This document shows, piece by piece, positions 1-6,829 of a stretch of 6,829 nucleotides of DNA (positions within the stretch are counted from its first letter, which is position 1; each line of letters starts with the position of its first letter). Source of the DNA: Aquabacter sp. (GTDB lineage: Bacteria > Pseudomonadota > Alphaproteobacteria > Rhizobiales > Xanthobacteraceae); contig JASBUY010000435.1 of assembly GCA_030147645.1 (NCBI GenBank), positions 1-6,829 on the forward strand. The letters run 5' to 3'. A model generated the notes under the pieces. That model was not told the origin of the DNA. It saw nothing but the letters and a program-made list of their open reading frames with translations, and did no database searches. A program made the position numbers and the translations under genes.

Positions 1-1
1 C

Positions 2-1564
<1,563 letters not shown>

Positions 1565-1569
1565 GAGAG

Positions 1570-1597
1570 AAGCGGGGCCAAATCCCGCTTTTTCTCC
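1570..1597 (+). terminator. Intrinsic terminator of the DUF255 gene
   Basis: Six bases after the stop codon, AAGCGGG (1570-1576) can pair with CCCGCTT (1584-1590) around a 7-nt loop. The 3' arm runs into a T-rich stretch (TTTTT then CTC). The flanking GAGA and TCTC allow an imperfect extension of the stem. This is a medium-strength Rho-independent terminator in the correct place for the + strand gene. Confidence 0.72.
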
Positions 1598-1630
1598 CGT
1601 CGGCGTCCGATGCAGCCGAGTCATAGCCTC

Positions 1631-1667
1631 TCAAATCGAAAAAGACGCCCGCCAGCGGCCGATTTGA
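1631..1667. repeat. 8-bp perfect inverted repeat in the convergent gap
   Basis: TCAAATCG (1631-1638) is mirrored exactly by CGATTTGA (1660-1667), with a 21-base spacer that contains AAAAA next to the left arm. It lies between the ends of two convergent genes. The T-tract read from the - strand falls inside the loop rather than after the stem, so it is not a standard terminator for the glycosyltransferase operon. It could still form a 3' structure in either transcript. Confidence 0.5.
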
Positions 1668-1755
1668 TTTCCGTGACGTTTGGTATGGAAAAGGGGGCGA
1701 ACGGGCGCTGGTGAAGCTCCTATTTGCGCACCTTTTTCGCGCTATTGAGGTGTCG

Positions 1756-3198
1756 CTACACTTCTGCGTGTAGACGTGCGACCTCCGGCCGGGCCGCCAC
1801 CGGCGCGCGATCCGCGTCGCGCAGCAAAGCAAGGCCGGCGAGACGTTGGGCGGGGGGACGCACGAGGTCCCGCACCACCGCACTTACCACCGCATCCCAG
1901 GGATACCAGGTGAGCCCCTCGATGTCCGCGCGCGCGCGGGCGAGGGCACCGGGCGCGTCCAGGTCGCGGAGCAGGAGGGCGAGATCGTCGGGCGTCGTGA
2001 AATAGCGCGCCGCCGATCCCATCACCTCGCGGAATACCGGAAGGTCGCGCAGCACAACGGGCAGGCTGCGCGCCGCCGCCTCCAGGCCGGGAAGCCCGAA
2101 CCCTTCCTGGTGCGAGGCGGAGATGAAGCCGCAGGCCGCGCGGTAGCACGCCTCCAGCCCGGCATCGTCCGCCTCGGTCTCCCAGAACAGATGGGTGCCC
2201 TTGAAGGGAGAGGCGAAGATGCGCTCGGCGGCTTCCTCGATATGCCAGCCGGGCCGCCCGATGATGAGCAAGGGCCGGTCATAGCCGTTCGCCCAGAGGC
2301 GCTCGAAGGCGGCGACCACATCCCCATGCCCCTTCTTGGGCTCCACCGTGCCCACCATGACGAAGGGCGCGCGATGCAGCATGCGGCGCACGGCGGGGGA
2401 GAGGCCGGAGGCATCCGCCGCGATGGCCGGCGGGGTGAAGCCGTTATAGGCGATGGCGGCCGTCACCTCTTCCCCGTTGGCCGCGGCGAAGGCCGTGACG
2501 TCGCGCAGCGTCTGATGGGAGATGGCATAGACATGGCGCACGCAGCCCACCAGCCGGGCGAAGCGCTGCTTGAACTCGAAGCGCCAGGGATATTCGTGCA
2601 GGTGCGGCAGGGTGATGGGCATCACGTCATGCACCAGCGGCACCACTTCCGCGCCCGCCGCCCGCGCGGCTTCATAGGCCTCGATCTCCATGTTGAACCA
2701 GCAGCCCGGCACGAACAGGACATCGCCAGGAGCAAAGGTGATGGGCTCCGCGATGACGGGAACCATGCCGAACCGCCGCTTCAGCTTGGGCACGAACTTG
2801 CCCACCGAATTGGAGAAGCGGTGCAGCATTTTGCGCAGCGGCTTCAGCGGCAGCAGAGCGGCGAGAAGATTGAGCGCGTTCTGGAGCACCGGCCCCACAT
2901 AGCGCAGCGCCTCGATCAGCAGCTTTAGCGGAATGAGCCGCGGATCGGACCGGCGCGGCGGCAAAGGCGGCGCCGGCGGCGCGCCGGGTCCGCGATAACG
3001 GGCGAAAATCCCGTCCCGCACATAGTCGATGGCGACCAGCTCCACGCCCGCTTCGGCGGCCGCCGCCGGCGCATGGGCGAGATACTGCATCACCACGCGG
3101 GGAATGCCCGTGGGGCGTTCGTCCAGCGGCGTGCGCGAGCAGTCGATGAGGATGCGGCGCACGGGAATCATCGGGCCTTGTCCAATCTGCGCGGTCAT
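1756..3198 (-). CDS. GT4-family glycosyltransferase (MtfB-like group), second gene of a coupled pair
   Basis: This is a 480-residue GT-B fold glycosyltransferase, expected to be cytoplasmic and to move a sugar from a nucleotide donor to a glycan or lipid-linked acceptor. The N-terminal lobe has ILIDCSRT and TGIPRVV (residues 30-36) and VPLVHDVMPITLP (~186-198). The donor-binding lobe has VGTVEPKKGH (282-291), LLIIGRPGW and the GT4 E-x7-E motif EGFGLPGLE (365-373). A proline-rich stretch (~71-82) precedes a hydrophobic, basic segment (~88-126) that may touch membrane. The ATG at 3198 overlaps the upstream TGA as ATGA, with a G-run 9 nt before it (3208-3213). A later ATG at 3171 would give 471 residues. 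An in-frame extension to 3339 would overlap the upstream gene by about 145 bp and is rejected. It is paralogous to its upstream neighbour. Family is sure; donor and acceptor are unknown. Confidence 0.9.
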   Translation of the reverse strand: MTAQIGQGPMIPVRRILIDCSRTPLDERPTGIPRVVMQYLAHAPAAAAEAGVELVAIDYVRDGIFARYRGPGAPPAPPLPPRRSDPRLIPLKLLIEALRYVGPVLQNALNLLAALLPLKPLRKMLHRFSNSVGKFVPKLKRRFGMVPVIAEPITFAPGDVLFVPGCWFNMEIEAYEAARAAGAEVVPLVHDVMPITLPHLHEYPWRFEFKQRFARLVGCVRHVYAISHQTLRDVTAFAAANGEEVTAAIAYNGFTPPAIAADASGLSPAVRRMLHRAPFVMVGTVEPKKGHGDVVAAFERLWANGYDRPLLIIGRPGWHIEEAAERIFASPFKGTHLFWETEADDAGLEACYRAACGFISASHQEGFGLPGLEAAARSLPVVLRDLPVFREVMGSAARYFTTPDDLALLLRDLDAPGALARARADIEGLTWYPWDAVVSAVVRDLVRPPAQRLAGLALLRDADRAPVAARPEVARLHAEV

Positions 3199-4619
3199 GC
3201 GGAGGCGCCCCCCGCCGTGGCCAGGGCCGCCGCCTCGGGCGCCACGGGCTGGCGCGGAAGGCCCGCCATGAGGTCCGCGCGCCGCTCCTGCGGGGGCCGC
3301 AGCAGATCGCAGATCACCGCTTCCACGACATTTTGCCAAGGATACCAGGTGAGCCCCGCCTGCGCGCGCGCGGCACGTGCGCGGGCTTCGGGCGCCTCCA
3401 GTTCCAGCAGGCGGGCGCCGAGATCGCGGCGGTCCGAGAAGAACAAGGCCTGATCGCCCAGAATCTCACGGGCCACCGGCATGTCACGCGCGAGAACCAG
3501 CAAACCGCGCCCCGCCGCTTCCAGGATGGGCAGCCCAAACCCTTCGGCGAGCGAAGGAAAGAGAAAGCCGTGGGCCCGCTGATAAGCGGCCGTCACGTCG
3601 GAATCCTCCAGCCCTTCGAACCAGAACAGGCGCCGGTCCTTCCAGGGCGAGCGGGTGATGGCGTCGCGCACCGGCTCGCTCATCCAGCCCCGCCGCCCGA
3701 TGATGAGGAGCGGCCGCTCATAGCCCTGCGACCAAAGATGCTCGAATACGGCGATCGCGTCGGCATGCCCCTTCTTGGGCTCCAGCGTGCCCACCATGAG
3801 CCAGGGCGCTTTCGCGAGAACGTCGCCCAGCGCGCCATTGCCGGCGCCCTCCGGCGCGGGGGCAGCTTCGGCAGGATCAAAGCCGTTATAGGCGACGCTC
3901 GCCGAGACGCCGATGCCCTGCCAGCCGCCGAAGGCGGTCACCTCGGCACAGGTCTGGCGGGAGATGCAGTAATAATGAGAGACGCTCGCGAAGGAGCGCG
4001 TGAGGCGATCCGCGAAGTCCTGCCGCCAGGGATAGACATAATGCTGGGGCAGGGTGATGGGCAGGATGTCGTGGATCAGGAACACGATGTCCGCGCCCCG
4101 CGCCTTGGCCGCCTCATAGGCGCTCATGTCCAGTTCGTGCCAATAGCCGGGGCAGAAAACGACATCGCCCGGCCCCACCTCCAGCCGCGTCCCCAGCATG
4201 GGCGCGGGCTCGGTCATGCGGCGCAAGGCGGGGACGATATCTTCACAGGCCGAGGCGGCCGACGCCATGGCGCTGCGCATCTTGCGCGTCGGCACGAGCG
4301 CGGCGGCCAACTGCGCCAACGCCGCGAGAATCCGGGTCGTGTAACGGCCCGTCTCAAGGGCGAGCTTGGCGCCTAAGCCGCGCTTGCGCGCCGTCCGCGC
4401 GCGGACCATGTCCGGCTCGTAGGCGCGCAGCTCCGCGCCCACGCATTCCGCGAGCACCAGGTCCGCCCCAAGGCGCGCCGCCGCCGGACGGCCATAGGTG
4501 ATGTATTTCTCGACCACGCGGGGAATGCCCGTATGGGCGGGGTGCGGGGCAATATGGGTGCAGTCCACGATGATGCGTCGGACACCCGAACGCCCACGCA
4601 CTGCCATGCCTTCGCTCAT
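3195..4619 (-). CDS. GT4-family glycosyltransferase (MtfB-like group), first gene of a coupled pair
   Basis: This is a 474-residue GT-B fold enzyme of the same group as the gene downstream. Visible motifs in order are RRIIVDCTHIAPH and TGIPRVV (30-36), GDVVFCPGYW (151-160), FLIHDILPITLP (180-191), the donor-lobe VGTLEPKKGH (276-285), LLIIGRRGW (304-312) and the E-x7-E motif EGFGLPILE (359-367). A hydrophobic segment at ~97-110 followed by basic residues could associate with the membrane. The ATG at 4619 was chosen because GGGGA lies 9 nt upstream (4629-4633) and the N-terminus then aligns with the paralogue. The ATG at 4607 has its GAAGG too close, and a longer frame to 4688 lacks support. 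Its stop shares bases with the start of the next gene, so translation is probably coupled. A role in surface polysaccharide or LPS assembly is inference; no pathway genes flank it. Confidence 0.9.
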   Translation of the reverse strand: MSEGMAVRGRSGVRRIIVDCTHIAPHPAHTGIPRVVEKYITYGRPAAARLGADLVLAECVGAELRAYEPDMVRARTARKRGLGAKLALETGRYTTRILAALAQLAAALVPTRKMRSAMASAASACEDIVPALRRMTEPAPMLGTRLEVGPGDVVFCPGYWHELDMSAYEAAKARGADIVFLIHDILPITLPQHYVYPWRQDFADRLTRSFASVSHYYCISRQTCAEVTAFGGWQGIGVSASVAYNGFDPAEAAPAPEGAGNGALGDVLAKAPWLMVGTLEPKKGHADAIAVFEHLWSQGYERPLLIIGRRGWMSEPVRDAITRSPWKDRRLFWFEGLEDSDVTAAYQRAHGFLFPSLAEGFGLPILEAAGRGLLVLARDMPVAREILGDQALFFSDRRDLGARLLELEAPEARARAARAQAGLTWYPWQNVVEAVICDLLRPPQERRADLMAGLPRQPVAPEAAALATAGGASA

Positions 4620-4628
4620 CCCGCACAA

Positions 4629-4633
4629 TCCCC
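4629..4633 (-). promoter_or_regulatory. Shine-Dalgarno that decides the start of the first glycosyltransferase
   Basis: On the - strand GGGGA stands 9 nt before the ATG at 4619. It favours that start over the ATG at 4607. The TTG/ATG extension further upstream has no homologous N-terminal sequence in the paralogue. Confidence 0.5.
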
Positions 4634-4667
4634 GCCGGCCGACAGGGCGCCTTTTGCTCCGCCGGCC
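4632..4667. repeat. Short GC-rich repeat pair in the glycosyltransferase leader
   Basis: CCGCCGGCC occurs at 4632-4640 and again at 4659-4667. Because GCCGGC is self-complementary, the two copies can also pair as a hairpin of at least 6 bp in the - strand leader, with one arm touching the GGGGA ribosome binding site. It may be chance in such GC-rich sequence. Confidence 0.35.
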
Positions 4668-4759
4668 CGTCCTCAGATACCCGTCCACCTGTTTCGGAAG
4701 CGTTCATGTATCGCGCCCGTCTGCGCGTATCCCATGAAACGGCCCCTGCGCGCCACCCT

Positions 4760-4777
4760 GCGGACGGCGCGGACGGC
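4760..4777. repeat. Tandem 9-bp direct repeat
   Basis: GCGGACGGC is repeated twice head to tail (4760-4768 and 4769-4777) in the 188-bp gap between the lipoprotein gene and the glycosyltransferase pair. No terminator with a T-tract is visible in this gap for the lipoprotein gene, so read-through into the glycosyltransferases is possible. The gap shows no supported ORF. Confidence 0.4.
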
Positions 4778-4807
4778 CCCGCCCCCTTCAACGCCGCGTG
4801 AGGGCGA

Positions 4808-5167
4808 TCAGCTGCCGCTCGCCGTGCTCCAGCCGTCCTGCATCATGCAGGCGCGCACGATGGTCTCGCGGCCGGCGGCGTTGGCGTCCTTGGTGCCATA
4901 GACCGGCGGATGCCACTCCTGGCGCGGATTGCAGTCATAGCTGCCATAGCTGTTCTTCACGCAATTATGGCCGCTGCTGGACGTGTAAGCGGGGGCGACC
5001 TGATAGGTGCTGGGCGCTGCGGGCAATTGCGCCCAGGCCTGCGCCTCGCAGCGCGTGCGGGCCGCGTCATAGTCCGCCTGGGAGGCCCCCGGCTTGGTCA
5101 TCTTTTCCGGAACGCAGGCCGCAACCGTTAAGGCAACGACAGAAATAGTAAGAATACGTAAGAACAT
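4808..5167 (-). CDS. Small secreted lipoprotein of unknown function
   Basis: The product is 119 residues. A short signal peptide (MFLRILTISVVALTVAA) ends in a lipobox, V-A-A-C with Cys18 as the lipidation site, so the mature protein should be anchored in the envelope facing the periplasm. Residue 19 is Val, not Asp, which fits outer-membrane sorting by the enterobacterial rule, though that rule is uncertain here. The mature part has KPGASQADYDAARTRC and a C-terminal RACMMQDGW. Such a KPGA...D...C start and C-M-x3-GW end is common in small proteobacterial lipoproteins without assigned function. Four further cysteines (40, 69, 79, 107) could form two disulfides. The ATG at 5167 was chosen because GGGAG lies 8 nt upstream (5176-5180) and the signal peptide then begins at residue 1; an upstream in-frame start at 5230 would bury it and run into the rho terminator. 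It is transcribed in the same direction as rho but separated by a terminator. Confidence 0.82.
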   Translation of the reverse strand: MFLRILTISVVALTVAACVPEKMTKPGASQADYDAARTRCEAQAWAQLPAAPSTYQVAPAYTSSSGHNCVKNSYGSYDCNPRQEWHPPVYGTKDANAAGRETIVRACMMQDGWSTASGS

Positions 5168-5175
5168 CTTGGTTA

Positions 5176-5180
5176 CTCCC
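5176..5180 (-). promoter_or_regulatory. Shine-Dalgarno of the lipoprotein gene
   Basis: On the - strand GGGAG is 8 nt before the ATG at 5167. It fixes the short start at the signal peptide in place of the upstream in-frame start at 5230. Confidence 0.7.
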
Positions 5181-5196
5181 AAACAACGTCCGGCGA

Positions 5197-5215
5197 CACA
5201 ATGCTTAACTTTGTG
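5197..5215. promoter_or_regulatory. Imperfect palindrome in the lipoprotein leader (possible operator)
   Basis: CACAA (5197-5201) and TTGTG (5211-5215) are inverted around 9 bases, and additional internal positions match, about 14 of 19 by eye. It sits 30-48 bp before the lipoprotein start in an AT-richer patch (5198-5237) where a promoter would be expected. I could not pick convincing -35 and -10 boxes; TTGTCT with a poor AAGCAT partner is the best pair. Operator function is inference. Confidence 0.25.
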
Positions 5216-5219
5216 AAGT

Positions 5220-5261
5220 AAAAAAGACAAAAGAAAAGGCGCCGCCCCGGAGGGCGGCGCC
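5220..5261 (-). terminator. Strong intrinsic terminator of rho
   Basis: A perfect 10-bp GC stem (GGCGCCGCCC at 5238-5247 with GGGCGGCGCC at 5252-5261) closes a 4-nt loop. On the - strand it is followed directly by a long T-rich tract (TTTTCTTTTGTCTTTTTT, 5220-5237). It lies about 45 nt after the rho stop codon and separates rho from the lipoprotein gene. It is a textbook Rho-independent terminator. Confidence 0.92.
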
Positions 5262-5305
5262 CGTGCATGCCTTGAATTCGAACCGGCGCGCGGTGGCGGC
5301 GCCCG

Positions 5306-6571
5306 TCAGGTGTTCATGGAATCGAAGAAGTCCGCATTGGTCTTGGTCTGGCGGAGCTTGTCGAGCAGGAACTCGATGGCGTCGACCGTCCCCATGGGAT
5401 TGAGGATGCGGCGCAGCACGTACATCTTCTTGAGCACGTCGGCCGGGACCAGCAATTCTTCCTTGCGGGTGCCCGAGCGGGTGATGTCGATGGCCGGGAA
5501 GACGCGCTTGTCCGAGACCTTGCGGTCGAGGATGACTTCCGAATTGCCGGTGCCCTTGAACTCTTCGAAGATCACTTCGTCCATGCGCGATCCGGTGTCG
5601 ATCAGCGCGGTGGCGATGATGGTCAGCGAGCCGCCTTCCTCGATATTGCGGGCCGCGCCGAAGAAGCGCTTGGGCCGCTGGAGGGCGTTGGCGTCCACGC
5701 CGCCGGTGAGCACCTTGCCGGAGGACGGCACCACCGTGTTGTAGGCGCGCCCGAGGCGGGTGATGGAGTCCAGAAGGATCACCACGTCGCGGCCATGCTC
5801 CACCAGGCGCTTGGCCTTCTCGATCACCATTTCCGCCACTTGCACATGGCGCGAAGCGGGCTCGTCGAAGGTGGAGGAGACCACTTCGCCCTTCACCGAG
5901 CGCTGCATGTCCGTGACTTCCTCGGGCCGCTCGTCGATGAGCAGGACGATGAGGAAGCATTCCGGGTGGTTGGCGGTGATGGCCTTGGCGATATTCTGCA
6001 GCAGCACCGTCTTGCCGGTGCGCGGCGGGGCGACGATCAGCCCGCGCTGACCCTTGCCGATGGGCGAGACGATATCGATGATCCGGGCCGAATAGTCCTT
6101 GCGGGTCGGGTCCTCGATTTCGAGCTTCAGCCGCTCATCGGGATAAAGCGGGGTCAGATTGTCGAAATTGATCTTGTGCCGCGCCTTCTCGGGGTCTTCG
6201 AAATTGATCGTATTGACCTTGAGAAGCGCGAAATAACGCTCACCCTCCTTGGGGGAGCGGATCTGGCCGTTCACCGTGTCGCCGGTGCGCAGGCCGAAGC
6301 GGCGGATCTGCGAGGGCGAGACGTAGATGTCGTCCGGGCCGGGGAGATAATTGGCGTCCGGCGAGCGCAGGAAGCCGAAGCCGTCCTGGAGCACCTCGAC
6401 CACACCCTCGCCGATAATCTCGGTCTCGCTCGCCGCGAGCTGCTTCAAAATGGCGAACATCAGTTCCTGCTTGCGCAGGGTGTTCGCATTCTCCACCTCG
6501 TTTTCCTCGGCGAAGGCGAGCAGTTCGACAGGGGTCTTAGACTTGAGATCCTGGAGTTTTACTTCCCGCAT
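5306..6571 (-). CDS. rho: Transcription termination factor Rho
   Basis: Rho is a homohexameric RNA-dependent ATPase/helicase that loads on nascent RNA and dissociates stalled RNA polymerase. The 421-residue product matches the usual length (419 in E. coli) and aligns with a constant +3 offset. It has the N-terminal helical domain (~1-50) and the cold-shock-like primary RNA site with DGFGFLRS (63-70), Tyr83, Glu111 and Tyr113. The ATPase domain has Walker A APPRTGKT (181-188, Lys187), the LIDERPEE loop with Glu214, Walker B VILLDS (264-269) and the Q-loop around Lys286. The secondary RNA-site loop EFKGTGN (337-343) and the arginine finger Arg369 in TRSGTRKEELL follow. All key residues are present. 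The ATG at 6571 was chosen because GAGG sits 9 nt upstream (6581-6584); a TTG five codons earlier has no ribosome binding site. It is followed by a strong intrinsic terminator, so it is probably expressed alone from this end. Confidence 0.98.
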   Translation of the reverse strand: MREVKLQDLKSKTPVELLAFAEENEVENANTLRKQELMFAILKQLAASETEIIGEGVVEVLQDGFGFLRSPDANYLPGPDDIYVSPSQIRRFGLRTGDTVNGQIRSPKEGERYFALLKVNTINFEDPEKARHKINFDNLTPLYPDERLKLEIEDPTRKDYSARIIDIVSPIGKGQRGLIVAPPRTGKTVLLQNIAKAITANHPECFLIVLLIDERPEEVTDMQRSVKGEVVSSTFDEPASRHVQVAEMVIEKAKRLVEHGRDVVILLDSITRLGRAYNTVVPSSGKVLTGGVDANALQRPKRFFGAARNIEEGGSLTIIATALIDTGSRMDEVIFEEFKGTGNSEVILDRKVSDKRVFPAIDITRSGTRKEELLVPADVLKKMYVLRRILNPMGTVDAIEFLLDKLRQTKTNADFFDSMNT

Positions 6572-6574
6572 CGG

Positions 6575-6748
6575 GGAAAGCCTCAAAAGCTTGAATGGTC
6601 GTGCGACTTCCGAGGGAAGCCGGCTACCGGTCTGGGGGAGCCGCAGGTCTTCAGGAAAGCCGGGAAATCTGGCTCCGCCTCACGCGCCGACCCGAGTCCC
6701 TGATGTGACCGGAGAAGCGAAGCGCGTATCGCCTGCGTTGGGGAAAGC
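6575..6748 (-). promoter_or_regulatory. Long rho leader with repeated pyrimidine clusters
   Basis: If the promoter at 6756-6784 is right, rho mRNA has a leader of about 175-180 nt. On the sense strand it holds many C/U clusters, and the 7-mer GCTTTCC occurs three times (complement at 6742-6748, 6654-6660 and 6575-6581). Rho is autoregulated through its leader in E. coli, and Rho loading sites are C-rich and pyrimidine-rich, so a role in feedback is possible. This is inference. No convincing leader peptide was found. Confidence 0.3.
6581..6584 (-). promoter_or_regulatory. rho: Shine-Dalgarno of rho
   Basis: On the - strand GAGG lies 9 nt before the ATG at 6571. It supports the 421-residue start (MREVKLQDLK) over the in-frame TTG at 6586. 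Confidence 0.6.
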
Positions 6749-6755
6749 GGGGGAA

Positions 6756-6784
6756 CATTAGCGGAGTTGCGCCACCTCGCGCAA
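6756..6784 (-). promoter_or_regulatory. Candidate rho promoter
   Basis: On the - strand TTGCGC (6779-6784), preceded by C, and CTAATG (6756-6761) are separated by exactly 17 bp. These resemble the alphaproteobacterial housekeeping pattern (CTTGAC, 17 bp, CTATAT; Caulobacter GCTAnAwC) at several but not all positions. Transcription would begin near 6749. No better pair was found between here and the rho start. Confidence 0.4.
6767..6784. repeat. Palindrome over the -35 region of the rho promoter
   Basis: TTGCGC (6767-6772) and GCGCAA (6779-6784) form a perfect 6-bp inverted repeat with a 6-bp spacer. One arm is the proposed -35 box and the other lies in the -35/-10 spacer, the placement expected of a repressor operator. 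There is no T-tract, so it is not a terminator of an upstream gene. Confidence 0.4.
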
Positions 6785-6795
6785 GCCCCTGCCGG

Positions 6796-6820
6796 GCCGG
6801 CGGACGCAATTCACGCCGGC
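6796..6820. repeat. 7-bp inverted repeat near the right edge
   Basis: GCCGGCG (6796-6802) is mirrored by CGCCGGC (6814-6820) with an 11-base spacer. It could be the end structure of a gene beyond the window or a chance GC-rich hairpin; no T-rich tract follows on either strand. Confidence 0.3.
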
Positions 6821-6829
6821 GAAGGGGAA

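Noticed and set aside
1752..1782. CTACAC/GTGTAG hairpin spanning the stop codon of the second glycosyltransferase, as a terminator
   Set aside because: The stem is only 6 bp and mostly inside the coding sequence, and no T-rich tract follows on the - strand.
3199..3339. 47-residue N-terminal extension of the second glycosyltransferase
   Set aside because: It lies inside the upstream glycosyltransferase in another frame, is low-complexity Gly/Ala/Pro/Arg, and the ATG at 3198 with ATGA coupling gives an N-terminus that aligns with the paralogue.
1846..4376. Long + strand open frames (1846-2928, 3333-4376) opposite the glycosyltransferases
   Set aside because: They have Arg/Gly/His-rich composition without motifs and lie opposite genes with clear GT4 signatures; they are third-position GC shadows.
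4734..4901. Short + strand frame beginning MKRPLRATLRTARTAPPP in the 4620-4807 gap
   Set aside because: It runs antisense into the lipoprotein gene, has no clear ribosome binding site and shows biased composition.
5795..6703. Long open frame on the + strand opposite rho
   Set aside because: It is the antisense shadow of a fully conserved rho gene, common in GC-rich DNA, with no recognisable domain.
6651..6758. 35-codon - strand leader ORF (ATG at 6758) before rho
   Set aside because: Its ATG lies inside the proposed -10 box, it lacks a Shine-Dalgarno and the peptide is Arg/Ser/Pro-rich; it would only be real if the promoter lies further upstream.
6762..6829. Possible 3' end of an upstream - strand gene (open frame from the right edge to TAA at 6758-6760)
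   Set aside because: Only about 22 codons are visible, with no recognisable residues; too short to support.

Overview
The window is GC-rich chromosomal DNA that looks like an alphaproteobacterium, probably of the Hyphomicrobiales (Rhizobiales). The main support is a Rho factor with the alphaproteobacterial-type N-terminus (MREVKLQDLK...), together with high GC and Shine-Dalgarno-led genes. A Xanthobacteraceae-like source is possible, but that is only an impression. I see no rRNA, tRNA, CRISPR array, transposase or phage gene.

Layout, left to right. (1) Positions 2-1564, + strand: the C-terminal three quarters of a DUF255/YyaL-type thioredoxin-domain protein, cut by the left edge and followed by an intrinsic terminator. 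(2) Positions 1565-1755: a convergent intergenic gap with that terminator and an 8-bp inverted repeat. (3) Positions 1756-4619, - strand: two paralogous GT4 glycosyltransferases whose stop and start codons overlap as ATGA, so they are almost certainly one transcriptional and translational unit. (4) Positions 4620-4807: a 188-bp gap with short GC-rich repeats. (5) Positions 4808-5167, - strand: a small secreted lipoprotein. (6) Positions 5168-5305: the lipoprotein leader and a very strong intrinsic terminator belonging to rho. (7) Positions 5306-6571, - strand: complete rho, transcription termination factor. (8) Positions 6572-6829: the rho leader, with a plausible promoter and a palindrome over its -35 box.

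Functionally these are separate units. Rho is housekeeping. The lipoprotein is an envelope protein of unknown role. The glycosyltransferase pair probably adds consecutive sugars to a surface or lipid-linked glycan; no sugar-nucleotide synthesis, polymerase or export genes lie beside it, so substrate and product cannot be named. The DUF255 protein is widespread but of uncertain function. Most of the window is ordinary. The parts most worth a second look are the coupled paralogous glycosyltransferase pair and the rho leader. I found no convincing new system.
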